The notes under the pieces are model-generated. The model saw only the letters and a list, made by a program, of their open reading frames with translations. It did not search any database and was not told the origin of the DNA. The position numbers and the translations under genes were made by a program. From a virus, in IMG/VR virus record IMGVR_UViG_3300037507_002920, positions 43,217 to 107,216 of that record: a stretch of 64,000 nucleotides of DNA. One strand, written 5' to 3'. Shown in pieces: positions 1 to 8,500 of the stretch (position 1 is the first letter of the stretch; each line of letters starts with the position of its first letter).

Positions 1-460
1 TTGTCCCCGTATTTCCAGATGGCCAAGACATTGGTCTATAAAAGTGTCCATTTGTTGGTAAATAATAATACCCTGTTGGATTAATTGTGGCACTTACTGC
101 AATGTAAACGTTACCAGGTGATGAACCGGTATTTATTTTTAATGAACTTAATGTTGTGTTGATATTTGATTGGAGCCCAGTAAAACTAATTCTCGTAAAA
201 TTTAACCAAGAAGAATACCCCGTACTTAAAGATACTCCCGTTGTTGATGTTAATGATAAAGTGGTACCTATTGGTGGATTTACTAAACCAATAGTGACAA
301 GTAATGTTGAGGTTGAATTAAAGTTGGAAATTGAAAATCCACCAGCATTTTGATTTGATGTGTTTTGTGAAAAAGTTGTTGCAGATGGTGATGTTATGTT
401 TTGTGAAAAAACAAGGATTGGTGATAAAATTAAAATACATAAAAATATAATTTTTTTCAT
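1..460 (-). CDS. Secreted protein, C-terminus beyond the window
   Basis: The reading frame runs from an ATG at 460 down to base 1 with no stop, so this is the N-terminal 153 residues of a longer protein. It opens with a signal peptide (MKKIIFLCILILSP, ending near VFSQ), followed by a Ser/Thr/Asn-rich stretch that looks extracellular and beta-rich. The start codon overlaps the stop of the upstream gene as ATGA, so it is the last visible gene of the 6248-to-1 operon and probably translationally coupled. An adhesin or envelope protein is possible, but I recognise no family. Confidence 0.75.
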   Translation of the reverse strand, partial: MKKIIFLCILILSPILVFSQNITSPSATTFSQNTSNQNAGGFSISNFNSTSTLLVTIGLVNPPIGTTLSLTSTTGVSLSTGYSSWLNFTRISFTGLQSNINTTLSSLKINTGSSPGNVYIAVSATINPTGYYYLPTNGHFYRPMSWPSGNTGT

Positions 461-1872
461 AAATTAACTTTACTACCTATCAGAAAAAAAGACAAAATAG
501 GAAAGTTTGGTTTTGTACTCATATTTGCCTTATAATTCATGTTTAGTTTAAATCTTTTAGATATTTGATAATCTAACCCACTACCAATAAAACCGCTTAC
601 GTATCTGTCTGTAATTGTTATTTTATCTTTTGTTGAATAAACCAAAGGAGTTGACATTACATATATTTCGGGTGACATCATAAACCTTTTGTTGATTTGA
701 AATGGTCTTGTGTAGAAAAAGGTGGCGGATGGTGAATAATATCCCGTCTTTTCTTTAGTAATGATAGAAGCTGCGGCACTTAAATTTATACCAGTCACAC
801 CAAATTTTCCCGCATTTAATATACCACTGTACCCCAAAAACAATAAATAATTACCATATGTATAAACACCCGTCAAATTTAAATTATGTATAAATTTTAA
901 ATTTTGACTTTTATCAAAATGTATTTTACTGTATTTTCCTGAAATTGCAAATTGTTTTAAGTTTAACCAAACCATGCTTGTTACACCATAATTTGATAAA
1001 CCAGTCATTGAAGACCTACTTGTTCCAATATTTATTATTCCCGTAAACTTACCATCTAAATTTTGTGCGGACGTTAAATCTGAAGAAACAATAATTGGGT
1101 TACTATTTGAACCACCACCTCTGTTACTACTTCTCTTTCCCGAACCACCATCGTTTGATGAATTATTATTTTTTTCAGTTTGACTATCTAAATTTATTGT
1201 TGTTGTCGCAACAACTTCTTCTCCGTTCGTTTCAGAATTATTTGAATTATTTACAGTCGATTTAGTCGATGGATTTCTTGTTTGTGTTGAATTATTTGGT
1301 TTTCCATTCGTTCCACCACCATTTGAAGTTCCATTTCCTTGACCATTATTTGTTCCTCCAGATGACCCACCATTTGATTGATTTGGTGGGGGTCCTCCAT
1401 TTCCTTGATTTGAAGAACCATCTCCATTATTCCCTGTAGTATTATTACTTCCATTGTTTTGTGTATTATTACTTTCTTCGTCATTCTCTGTTGAATTACC
1501 ACCAGATTGGTTAGACGACATTATTGAACCAACTACCGATTGTACAACACCTCCAATTATTTGGCTAGTTATTTGATTTTGGGTTACTTGAGATTGTTGT
1601 TGTGAACATGGACTTATTTGTCTGTATTCACCATAAACTTGATTTATCCAATTTGAAAATGTTCCATTTAATAAATCGTTACTATCAAAATAACCTATTT
1701 TATTTAAAAAAATTATTGTTGTTTTACCACCTTGTAACGGGACACTAAAAATTGTAACTTCTTTTGTACATGGGTCAATAAAAGTGTATGTTGTTATTTG
1801 TGCTGTTGATATTTTAGAAAATATTATAAATAATAATATTAAAGATACTTTTATAATATTTTTTAATATCAT
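457..1872 (-). CDS. Secreted Asn/Gly-rich protein with barrel-like C-terminus
   Basis: This 471-residue protein begins with a signal peptide (hydrophobic to about residue 24, then QITTYTF). A short conserved-looking domain (TYTFIDPCTKEVTIF) is followed by a long Asn/Gly/Ser/Thr/Gln-rich linker, roughly residues 110-260. The last 190 residues alternate polar and aromatic residues and contain phrases such as GSGLDYQISKRFKLNMNYKA, as outer-membrane beta-barrels do. I chose the ATG at 1872 over a GTG one codon upstream. It sits downstream of the CsgG-like gene. Function is unknown; an outer-membrane protein is inferred. Confidence 0.75.
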   Translation of the reverse strand: MILKNIIKVSLILLFIIFSKISTAQITTYTFIDPCTKEVTIFSVPLQGGKTTIIFLNKIGYFDSNDLLNGTFSNWINQVYGEYRQISPCSQQQSQVTQNQITSQIIGGVVQSVVGSIMSSNQSGGNSTENDEESNNTQNNGSNNTTGNNGDGSSNQGNGGPPPNQSNGGSSGGTNNGQGNGTSNGGGTNGKPNNSTQTRNPSTKSTVNNSNNSETNGEEVVATTTINLDSQTEKNNNSSNDGGSGKRSSNRGGGSNSNPIIVSSDLTSAQNLDGKFTGIINIGTSRSSMTGLSNYGVTSMVWLNLKQFAISGKYSKIHFDKSQNLKFIHNLNLTGVYTYGNYLLFLGYSGILNAGKFGVTGINLSAAASIITKEKTGYYSPSATFFYTRPFQINKRFMMSPEIYVMSTPLVYSTKDKITITDRYVSGFIGSGLDYQISKRFKLNMNYKANMSTKPNFPILSFFLIGSKVNL

Positions 1873-1913
1873 CACTCATTTTCTTTAAAAGAAGATATTA
1901 GAATCTGTCTTTG

Positions 1914-2678
1914 TTAATTAGGGAAAACACCCTTTTTTATCATTCTCAATAGTATTCTACAACATGCAATGTCTAATGCTTTTTTAGTGCTTATACCAAT
2001 AGTTGATTGGTTAAATTTAACATCACTTAAATTATCGTCGTTTATTAAACTTAATTCTCTTACCGTTTTAGCTTCACCCAAACCACTTGCAGCGATTATT
2101 TGGCCTGTTTCTGCATCGGTAAATCTAACCTGTAAACCTAATCTTGTAACCACAGTATTTTTTACGCCATCAGACAAGTTAACAGTCTCATCTTCACTTA
2201 TTGAAAAATCATAAACTTCAATACTAACAAAATAGTGTGCTAAACGAATTTTACCCCTACCATCTAAAGTATCTGCACTTATTCCAGCTTGAGACGCTTG
2301 GAATTGTTTAACCATTCTGTTTTTTATTTCGGTTTTATCTTCGGTAAAAGTAAATCTATTTAGATTTTCCAAGTACTCCAATGTGATATTTGCAACACCC
2401 AAACCAACTTTTTTTTCTTTTAATTCTGGGTATTGTTCATAAACTTCATCATTTATACCTATTTTCAAAATTTGAATAGGAATTTGTGGTCCCTCATAAT
2501 CCATTAATGAATCAATATTTACACTTGTTTCAAATGACGCTTTGTATTGCTCTGTTTGTGTTTTACCAATAACTTGTGCAGATGCAACATCAAACATTAA
2601 TATCGTCATTATGATAACCCAAAATAGAAATACTAAAATTGGTAGTAAATATTTTTTCATTTTGATTATGTTATTCAT
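1914..2678 (-). CDS. CsgG-like secreted protein
   Basis: This 254-residue protein has an N-terminal membrane or signal segment (KYLLPILVFLFWVIIMTIL) ending near ASAQ. The rest follows the order of the CsgG fold: a strand (KKVGLGVANI), a helix leading to RFTFTEDKTEIKNRM, an AHYFVSIEVYDF strand, and RLGLQVRFTDAETGQIIAASG, which matches the 'DxxTGxI' part of CsgG and related proteins. CsgG proteins form outer-membrane curli export pores. There is no clear lipobox, so a pore is not certain. The start overlaps the upstream stop as ATGA. A phage copy of such a gene is unusual. Confidence 0.6.
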   Translation of the reverse strand: MNNIIKMKKYLLPILVFLFWVIIMTILMFDVASAQVIGKTQTEQYKASFETSVNIDSLMDYEGPQIPIQILKIGINDEVYEQYPELKEKKVGLGVANITLEYLENLNRFTFTEDKTEIKNRMVKQFQASQAGISADTLDGRGKIRLAHYFVSIEVYDFSISEDETVNLSDGVKNTVVTRLGLQVRFTDAETGQIIAASGLGEAKTVRELSLINDDNLSDVKFNQSTIGISTKKALDIACCRILLRMIKKGVFPN

Positions 2679-3247
2679 TCTTCGTCTTTTATTTTACCAC
2701 ATTTTAAACACTCTAAATCACCGTCATTGTCTGAATCACCCCAAACGTGTTCACATTGTCTGTGTGTGAAATATTCATCAATGATACCGTCATTATCGAA
2801 ATCTAAACCATCCATAATACCATCACCATCCTCATCGATTTCTACACCAACTTTTTGTTCATTATTTGATTTCGTTTCAGTACTTTCTAAATCAAGAATG
2901 GGTTTAGATGGTGTTGATGGTTTTGGTGAATCTGGTATATCCGATGTATTTGATAACGAAGTACCATCCTCTTCATCCATTTTTTGAACTAACATTTTAT
3001 CCTTATCAGTATCACTGAACCAATAGTCAATGATTTTACCGTAGGAACCAATGAAAGCACCAAGAAGTAAAAGAAGAAGTTCTTTCCATTCTCCACTTAT
3101 GGCACTTTGTTCAAATATGGCCAAAAATATTCCACCCATAATTAACATGAACCCACCAAGAACTATGGCGGTTATAAACCACCTTCTTTTCATCATTGAA
3201 TTTAGAAGTTCTCTAAATCCAGTGTTTTGAGAATTATCATTTACCAT
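2675..3247 (-). CDS. Two-TM protein with Ca-binding repeats and Cys/His tail
   Basis: This 190-residue protein has two hydrophobic segments (about residues 24-45 and 55-76). A Ser/Pro-rich linker leads to acidic Asp-Gly repeats (DEDGDGIMDGLD at 138-149, DFDNDGIIDE at 149-158, DSDNDGD at 171-177) typical of EF-hand-like or thrombospondin type 3 calcium loops. The tail holds C165, H167 and C180-x2-C183, a possible metal site. It overlaps the upstream gene by 7 nt and the downstream gene as ATGA. The combination suggests a membrane-anchored metal-binding domain. I recognise no family. Confidence 0.72.
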   Translation of the reverse strand: MVNDNSQNTGFRELLNSMMKRRWFITAIVLGGFMLIMGGIFLAIFEQSAISGEWKELLLLLLGAFIGSYGKIIDYWFSDTDKDKMLVQKMDEEDGTSLSNTSDIPDSPKPSTPSKPILDLESTETKSNNEQKVGVEIDEDGDGIMDGLDFDNDGIIDEYFTHRQCEHVWGDSDNDGDLECLKCGKIKDEE

Positions 3248-3588
3248 GCTGGTGGGGTTTCTTTAAATTCATCACCTTCTTTTTTCTTCGGAGCAGGTGC
3301 GGGTTTATTGTTATTTTCTGGTTGCTTTTCAATAACTCTTTCTTTTATGATAGTTGTTCCACCACCCGAGTTATTTTGTTGTTGAGTGTTATTATTTTCT
3401 AAATTAAGATTAATAACTGGTGCGGGTGCAACCTGTTCTGTTTTAGTTTCTTCTTTATCGTCCCCTCCACCACCAAATAGAGTTGTGGATACCCACACAC
3501 CACCACCTGTGACAATGGTTGCTAATGTACCTACGATGGTTTTTTTCAAACCACCCCAAGAGCCGTCGTTTTCTGTTTCTTCACTCAT
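3241..3588 (-). CDS. Small membrane protein with Pro/Asn-rich tail
   Basis: This 115-residue protein has one Gly/Thr-rich hydrophobic segment (about residues 14-40, KTIVGTLATIVTGGGVW), then a Gly and acidic patch and a low-complexity tail rich in Asn, Gln, Pro and Lys, ending in ETPPAW. There is no signal cleavage site, so it is likely a single-pass membrane protein. It lies between the T9SS cargo gene and the calcium-repeat protein in the same operon. No function can be assigned. Confidence 0.65.
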   Translation of the reverse strand: MSEETENDGSWGGLKKTIVGTLATIVTGGGVWVSTTLFGGGGDDKEETKTEQVAPAPVINLNLENNNTQQQNNSGGGTTIIKERVIEKQPENNNKPAPAPKKKEGDEFKETPPAW

Positions 3589-3592
3589 GATT

Positions 3593-5500
3593 TTATACTT
3601 TTATAAATTGTTTAGTTAATTGTTTATTATAATTATTCAGAATTAGAAAATAATTTCCATTAGAAGCGTATGTCATATCAATTTGTTTATATGCGACCGT
3701 TTCCATTGGATTTGTTATAACTTGTCCTACGTTTTGAATCAACTTACCTCTGATATCATAAATAGATGCGTCCATAAACATATTTTGATTTGGAAATTTA
3801 ACTTCTAATTCAAACCAACCTGTTGTTGGGTTTGGTCTTATCGATGCTGTTATTTCTTCAACAACTTGATGGGTCTGTGGAATTGACCTATAACTTAAAA
3901 CTGCGATTTGGTTTTGTAACTCAATATTTAAGTGGTCACCATTTTCGTCCGAGGCATCCATCAATTCTCTAATTTGAATATTTGTTACGATATCCTCACC
4001 ACCAATTGGTGAAAATTTAAGTTTAAAAGGTGTCGATTGACCAATTAAACCGTCTCTTTGTTGATTATTCATTCCGCCAAACCTAACAGTACCTGATAGT
4101 TCATCGTGTGTCACATATTGTAACCATGGGCCACCATTAAAATTGGACACGATTTCTTCAAATTTAACTTTTGTTCTGTCATACTTCATTTCAAATTGTA
4201 GTCCATAGTTATTATCCCCATTTGTGTTTATGTTAAATGGAACATATAACGATGGATTACCAACAGAATATGTGTTTGGTATGTTAATATCTAATTTACC
4301 TTTATAAATTGCTCTGGCAACTAAATTACCATTACTATCCCACACTCTTGAAGAGAATGTTCTATCAACATCACCTTGTATAAAGTATTTAATATTCACA
4401 ACCAAATTTTCGTTACCAACACTATCCGTGATAAAGTTTGTTGTGTTTAAAAAATTAGGCCAAATAGACCATTGGTTTTGACCTAAAACTAAGTTATCAT
4501 AATCAGATGCTTTAAACACTCTAATCATGTTCGTAGTATCTATTTTTCTTAAACCACTAACATTTGCGTATATCAAATACGGGTCACCACCATCTAAATT
4601 ACCATTTCCATTTAAATCAGCAATCAAATAAGATAAACCATTTTTCAAATAAAATCTTGAATACGTTTGATTAACGTCTGTTCTTGTAAATTCATCATAT
4701 GTTTTTACGGCATCTGATATCGTTACCGCATAATCTCTGAAAGTTTCCATACTATCAGATGGGAATCTTAAAAGTAATTTATATCTAGTGTTTCTATCAA
4801 CATTATTTAAACTATAGTTACCTGAAGTATCACATAAAGAAGAAGACACAAACTCACCAGTGTTTAATTTAGTACATATAACCATTGGTCTTCTACCATC
4901 TAATTTCATAGTCGGTGGAAGTTCAACATTACCACTTATAACCAAGTTACCACCCAAATCTAACTTCATACTCTTGTAAGTCAAATTCGCTACGTTATCA
5001 CCAATACTTGTACCGTCTTTTTTAAACAATCTAACCCAGTTCACGTGTACACTATCTTCCACGAAATTGGATTGAACATTGTTAATTAAAAATTTATTGT
5101 GAATGATGTATATTGCTCCTGAAATTTGAGAACCACTTGATAATACTAAAAAGTTTCTAGCGACGGTCCAATTTGTGTCATTAACATACCCATATAAACC
5201 CGTTGCTGGACTATATGAACCATACTTAAAGTTATCATATTCGTTATATGATATTGCCGGTGTCATGGTATTAACACTATTATCCACAGTTGTTGAAACG
5301 TGTGTAAATAAATCCTTCTTAAATTGGAAATCGATTTGAAACGACCTTACATCTTTTGTTGGGTCGGGGATGTATTGAAATATTACATCTAACGTATCGT
5401 TTCTTCTTATTGTAGATAATTGTTGAAAATTACCTACGCTCTGTGAATAACCTACATAGGTTATCATCATTAACACAAATGTTAAAATTAGTTTTTTCAT
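3593..5500 (-). CDS. Large secreted protein with T9SS type A sorting domain
   Basis: This 635-residue protein has an N-terminal signal peptide (MKKLILTFVLMMITYVGYSQ). The body is beta-rich, with a dockerin-like Asp/Gly segment (DLNGNGNLDGGD) in the middle and a cohesin-like phrase (GLQFEMKYDRTKVKF) later. The last 80 residues match the type IX secretion C-terminal domain: RPNPTTGWFELEV, then ASIYDIRGKLIQ, then NGNYFLILNN and a basic end. T9SS is found only in Bacteroidota, so this points to the host and predicts export to the cell surface. Its start overlaps the upstream stop (ATGA). A T9SS cargo in a phage operon is notable. Confidence 0.85.
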   Translation of the reverse strand: MKKLILTFVLMMITYVGYSQSVGNFQQLSTIRRNDTLDVIFQYIPDPTKDVRSFQIDFQFKKDLFTHVSTTVDNSVNTMTPAISYNEYDNFKYGSYSPATGLYGYVNDTNWTVARNFLVLSSGSQISGAIYIIHNKFLINNVQSNFVEDSVHVNWVRLFKKDGTSIGDNVANLTYKSMKLDLGGNLVISGNVELPPTMKLDGRRPMVICTKLNTGEFVSSSLCDTSGNYSLNNVDRNTRYKLLLRFPSDSMETFRDYAVTISDAVKTYDEFTRTDVNQTYSRFYLKNGLSYLIADLNGNGNLDGGDPYLIYANVSGLRKIDTTNMIRVFKASDYDNLVLGQNQWSIWPNFLNTTNFITDSVGNENLVVNIKYFIQGDVDRTFSSRVWDSNGNLVARAIYKGKLDINIPNTYSVGNPSLYVPFNINTNGDNNYGLQFEMKYDRTKVKFEEIVSNFNGGPWLQYVTHDELSGTVRFGGMNNQQRDGLIGQSTPFKLKFSPIGGEDIVTNIQIRELMDASDENGDHLNIELQNQIAVLSYRSIPQTHQVVEEITASIRPNPTTGWFELEVKFPNQNMFMDASIYDIRGKLIQNVGQVITNPMETVAYKQIDMTYASNGNYFLILNNYNKQLTKQFIKV

Positions 5501-5991
5501 AGTAATAAATTATTTAATAGTGTTTGAGTTGTTTTTTTTATTGCTGAACTGGCAGATTGTTGATTAAATTTACCACCTTCATCAATAATGATTGTTGAAG
5601 TTGATATTTCTGTCGATTTCCCTTCCGAAAATTCTTGTTTTATTTTTTTATCTCCTTTGTATAGAATCCCTTTCATTCTAATTACCGTCGTTGTTTTATC
5701 TTGATGGAAAACACTAATACCGGAGTTAACCTTAATAATATCAAAAAATATTAGTTCAATTTTTATTTTATATTCTGACGTTGATTTGTCTCCAACCAAA
5801 TAAAATTTATCCTGTTCGTTTATAATTTCTTCAGCAATATTTTTAACTCCAAATGCCAAATTTTTATTTTCAGTAAATGGACCTATTTTTATGTTGTTGA
5901 TTACCGTATCAACAACAAGACTTTGGGCGTTAAGATTATTTAACCCCAATAAAAGAAAAAATAAAACGGTAAGTATATATGGTTTTTTCAT
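5497..5991 (-). CDS. Secreted protein, weakly CsgG-like
   Basis: This 164-residue protein has a signal peptide ending near NLNAQ. The mature part alternates strands and helices (NIKIGPFTENKNLAFGVKNI, EYKIKIELIFFDI), which resembles the first half of periplasmic CsgG-like or lipoprotein-assembly folds, but it is too short for a whole CsgG. It is translationally coupled to the T9SS cargo gene. Function unknown. Confidence 0.7.
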   Translation of the reverse strand: MKKPYILTVLFFLLLGLNNLNAQSLVVDTVINNIKIGPFTENKNLAFGVKNIAEEIINEQDKFYLVGDKSTSEYKIKIELIFFDIIKVNSGISVFHQDKTTTVIRMKGILYKGDKKIKQEFSEGKSTEISTSTIIIDEGGKFNQQSASSAIKKTTQTLLNNLLL

Positions 5992-5993
5992 TT

Positions 5994-6248
5994 TTATTCA
6001 GATACATTGTCTTCAAATTTCCTTTTATGTGAAAACTTATCCAAAGTATCGGCACCCATTCCTATCGCGGTTATAATCATTACTGCGTTTACCAAATCCT
6101 CAGATGGTTTAATATCACCATGAGAAAATGAATTAGCTAACATAGTACCACATAGAAAAGTTGAACCTAAAAATGCGATTACGGGTTTTATAGAAGTAGA
6201 ACCTCTCTCGTCTTTAAATAAGTCTACAATCCAATTTTTGAAAGTCAT
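5994..6248 (-). CDS. Small two-helix membrane protein
   Basis: This 84-residue protein has a charged N-terminus (DLFKDERGSTSIKP) and two hydrophobic stretches (VIAFLGSTFLCGTMLA and AVMIITAIGMGADTL). It is the first gene of the minus-strand operon running to the left edge, with its ATG at 6248 and no upstream neighbour on that strand. Its size and topology would suit a holin-like or accessory membrane protein, but no specific family is visible. Confidence 0.65.
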   Translation of the reverse strand: MTFKNWIVDLFKDERGSTSIKPVIAFLGSTFLCGTMLANSFSHGDIKPSEDLVNAVMIITAIGMGADTLDKFSHKRKFEDNVSE

Positions 6249-6350
6249 AGTTATAATTTATGTTTGGTTTATTTATCATGTTTGGTTAACAATAAATATC
6301 CCGGCAATTTTATTTTTCATATATATTTAAAAAATTATATATGACATTTT

Positions 6351-6381
6351 TTTGTTTTTTAGTTTTTATTATGTATATTTG
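6351..6381 (+). promoter_or_regulatory. Bacteroidota promoter for tRNA-Lys/tRNA-Glu
   Basis: TTTG at 6351-6354 is followed after exactly 19 nt by TATATTTG (6374-6381), matching the Bacteroidota sigma consensus TTG-N19-TAnnTTTG. Transcription would start just before the tRNA at 6391. Confidence 0.75.
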
Positions 6382-6390
6382 TCACCTAAT

Positions 6391-6463
6391 GACTCTGTAG
6401 CTCAGTTGGTAGAGCAATACACTTTTAATGTATGGGTCGGCAGTTCGAACCTGCCCAGGGTCA
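6391..6463 (+). tRNA. trnK-UUU: tRNA-Lys (UUU)
   Basis: The cloverleaf has a 7-bp acceptor stem (GACTCTG with CAGGGTC), a TAGCTCAGTTGGTAGAGC D-arm, an anticodon stem ATACA/TGTAT with loop CTTTTAA (anticodon TTT at 6424-6426), and a T-loop TTCGAAC. CCA is not encoded. It reads the AAA codon that dominates this AT-rich genome. Confidence 0.95.
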
Positions 6464-6481
6464 CATTAATTATGAAACAAT

Positions 6482-6555
6482 GCTCCTGTCGTCTAACTGG
6501 TTAGGACATCCCCCTTTCACGGGGAAGCTTGTGGGTTCGAGTCCCATCGGGAGTA
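6482..6555 (+). tRNA. trnE-UUC: tRNA-Glu (UUC)
   Basis: The acceptor GCTCCTG pairs with CGGGAGT. The anticodon stem TCCCC/GGGGA holds loop CTTTCAC, with anticodon TTC at 6516-6518. The T-arm is GTGGG-TTCGAGT-CCCAT. It lies 18 nt after tRNA-Lys and probably shares its transcript. Confidence 0.93.
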
Positions 6556-6574
6556 CTAAAAATATTTTTAAAAA

Positions 6575-6817
6575 ATGATACAAAAAATTTTAGACATCTA
6601 TCCTGATGAGGATATTTTAATGGCCGACGGTTTCGACGATGCAATAATAGGTATCGAAACAAAAACAATGAGATTAATCTATTCTGTTAGTAAGTGTATT
6701 GATGTACTGACAAAACAAGGTATGAGTGAAATGGATGCCGTTGAATACTTTGAATTTAATGTTTCTGGTTCATATGTAGGAGAAAAAACACCGATATGGT
6801 GTGAAGACTATATTTAA
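6575..6817 (+). CDS. Conserved-looking small phage protein
   Basis: This 80-residue acidic, soluble protein opens with MIQKILDIYPDEDILMADGF. The phrases DGFDDAIIGIE and EYFEFNVSGSYVGEKTP resemble a small protein seen in many large phages. It starts 20 nt after tRNA-Glu and lies between tRNA pairs, so it is probably co-transcribed with them. No function is known to me. Confidence 0.75.
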   Translation: MIQKILDIYPDEDILMADGFDDAIIGIETKTMRLIYSVSKCIDVLTKQGMSEMDAVEYFEFNVSGSYVGEKTPIWCEDYI

Positions 6818-6820
6818 TAT

Positions 6821-6850
6821 TTGAAATCATTAGTTTTTTGTGTATCTTTA
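6821..6850 (+). promoter_or_regulatory. Promoter for tRNA-Leu/tRNA-Arg and the YkuK-like gene
   Basis: TTG at 6821-6823 is followed after 19 nt by TATCTTTA (6843-6850), one base from the TAnnTTTG consensus. It starts 12 nt before tRNA-Leu. Confidence 0.65.
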
Positions 6851-6861
6851 TATAAAAAAAT

Positions 6862-6946
6862 GCCATCGTGTCGTAATTGGTAGCCGATACAGACTTAAAC
6901 TCTGTTGGGAGTAATTCCCGTACCGGTTCGAGTCCGGTCGGTGGTA
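6862..6946 (+). tRNA. trnL-UAA: tRNA-Leu (UAA)
   Basis: This 85-nt class II tRNA has acceptor GCCATCG pairing with CGGTGGT, an anticodon stem ACAGA/TCTGT with loop CTTAAAC (anticodon TAA at 6896-6898), a long variable arm (GGGAGTAATTCCC) and a GGTTCGAGTCC T-arm. It reads UUA, the commonest Leu codon in these genes. Confidence 0.93.
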
Positions 6947-6953
6947 CAAAGTT

Positions 6954-7025
6954 GGGCCCATAGTTAAAGGGATATAACCACAGATTTCTAATCTGTTATT
7001 CCTAGTTCGAGTCTAGGTGGGCCTA
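6954..7025 (+). tRNA. trnR-UCU: tRNA-Arg (UCU)
   Basis: The acceptor GGGCCCA pairs with TGGGCCT. The anticodon stem ACAGA/TCTGT holds loop TTTCTAA, with anticodon TCT at 6987-6989, for AGA codons. The T-arm is CCTAG-TTCGAGT-CTAGG. It lies 7 nt after tRNA-Leu. Confidence 0.93.
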
Positions 7026-7045
7026 CTATATTTATATTATAAGTT

Positions 7046-7507
7046 ATGAAAAATTTTAAAACACTACACGGAATACCGATAGATAATATAATAGAATATA
7101 TAAGAAATTTTTTATTAGAAAAACCTGACACCGAAATATTAATTGGGTCAGATTCTCAATCATTTGGTAATTTTAAAACGGTGTACGGTACTGTTATCGC
7201 TTTATACATGAAAGGTAAAGGTGCCCATATTTTGTGCACAAAAGAAACCACACCATTTGAAAAAGAGATGTCAGTTAGATTAATTAATGAAGTTTGGAAA
7301 GCCATAGAAGTTGCTGAGTTTTTAAGAAATAACGATTTACCTAAAGTAACGTGGATTGATATCGATTTAAACCCAGACCCAAAGTTTAGGTCAAACAAGG
7401 TATTAAGACAGGCTGTTGGTTTGGTTCAAGGTATGGGATATAAGGTTAGATACAAACACAATGGGGCTATGACTACCTACGGAGCCAATCATTTAGTGAG
7501 ACTTTAA
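7046..7507 (+). CDS. YkuK/DUF458-like RNase H-fold protein
   Basis: This 153-residue protein carries ILIGSDSQSFGNFKTVYGTVIALYMKGKG, which matches the first strands and the Asp of the YkuK (DUF458) family, predicted to have an RNase H-like fold. A second acidic motif (VTWIDIDLNP) and a C-terminal GYKVRYKHNGAMTTYGANHL fit the same fold. The biochemical role of the family is not established. It follows tRNA-Arg by 20 nt, consistent with an RNA-related role, though that is inference. Confidence 0.7.
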   Translation: MKNFKTLHGIPIDNIIEYIRNFLLEKPDTEILIGSDSQSFGNFKTVYGTVIALYMKGKGAHILCTKETTPFEKEMSVRLINEVWKAIEVAEFLRNNDLPKVTWIDIDLNPDPKFRSNKVLRQAVGLVQGMGYKVRYKHNGAMTTYGANHLVRL

Positions 7508-7538
7508 AAAAAAAAATAAAAAAAAATTTTAAAAATGC

Positions 7539-7569
7539 TTGACTTGTATTGATTTCTTTCGTATCTTTG
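7539..7569 (+). promoter_or_regulatory. Promoter of the long structured RNA
   Basis: TTG (7539-7541) and TATCTTTG (7562-7569) are separated by 20 nt, matching the Bacteroidota promoter. Transcription should begin near 7575. Confidence 0.7.
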
Positions 7570-7617
7570 TAAAAGATTTGATACTTATGGTTTAGACCAT
7601 GATTTGAAAAATCAATC

Positions 7618-7628
7618 GTTCTTTGAAA
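7618..7628 (+). promoter_or_regulatory. boxA-like antitermination site in the RNA leader
   Basis: GTTCTTTGAAA lies about 43 nt into the transcript. It resembles the boxA of Bacteroidota rRNA leaders, and the same 11-mer recurs before the tmRNA at 8587. Antitermination by Nus factors is inferred. Confidence 0.5.
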
Positions 7629-8500
7629 ATTTAAAAATAGGGCCGTCTATGGTCCTTAAATAAACCACGAAAGTGGTATAAAGTGACTCACTCGGTTAGA
7701 TGAGTTGCGGCTTTCGAAAGAGAGCTCGAGTAGACAAACGAGATATCGTTTAACCTTGAGTAACGAGGGTGACACTGTAGTGAAAGTGGTAAAACGAATG
7801 GGGGATGCGGGTCCTTCATTTGAGGTGGGAACACCAATAAGAATAACTCGTAGGATTTATGTGAGAAACATAGTCATCCAACTATGTAATCGCGTGATTC
7901 AATATGATGGGAATCTTAAAACCGAAAGGTATGACTTTGTACAGGTGGTGCTGTTATTGTCCTTGATTTGAACCTACCAAGGTTCTTTTCTTGAAGGAGT
8001 CCAAAAATATGGAAATCGGGAGATTTCAGAGGGTAGTTTAGTATCGTGTTGTTCAAAAGATGACATGGCTGGTCGATGAGCCACTACCTTCATAATCCGC
8101 AAACCAAAAAACTTGTTATTTTGATTAACAAAATCTAATAAAAAGGAAAAGTGCTCATCAGTCGTCGGAAACAGGTGACTACTTAGTAATGAAACGTTCA
8201 TTGCCGTAGAGGGTCCCAAGCCCGATACGATTTTTAAGAAAGTCCTCTAACCCCGCAAGGGTTAATTGGGAAGGCATTCTCGAGGAGTGATTAGTATTGA
8301 GAGAGTATCCGATGACTCAAGGATTGGTTAATCTAATTGGCCGTCACTGGTTGGTACAACTCAAAAGGTTGTGGATATAAAGGGAAACAATAATCCTTTT
8401 AAAGTCAACTAATAAAACATGTAATCTCAGTGTTTTTTTTTTCTTGATTTAAAATCAAGTGGTGGAGCAAAGAGTCGAAAGGCCCTCAACAATTAATTAA

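Noticed and set aside
457-1502. 83-residue frame inside the Asn/Gly-rich gene
   Set aside because: It is a shadow of the low-complexity repeat in another frame, with Met/Glu/Ile-rich nonsense composition.
7705-8219. Open frames at 7705-7971 (+) and 7974-8219 (-) inside the structured RNA
   Set aside because: Their translations show no protein-like composition, they lack promoters of their own, and they cut across the hairpins; the region fits a non-coding RNA better.
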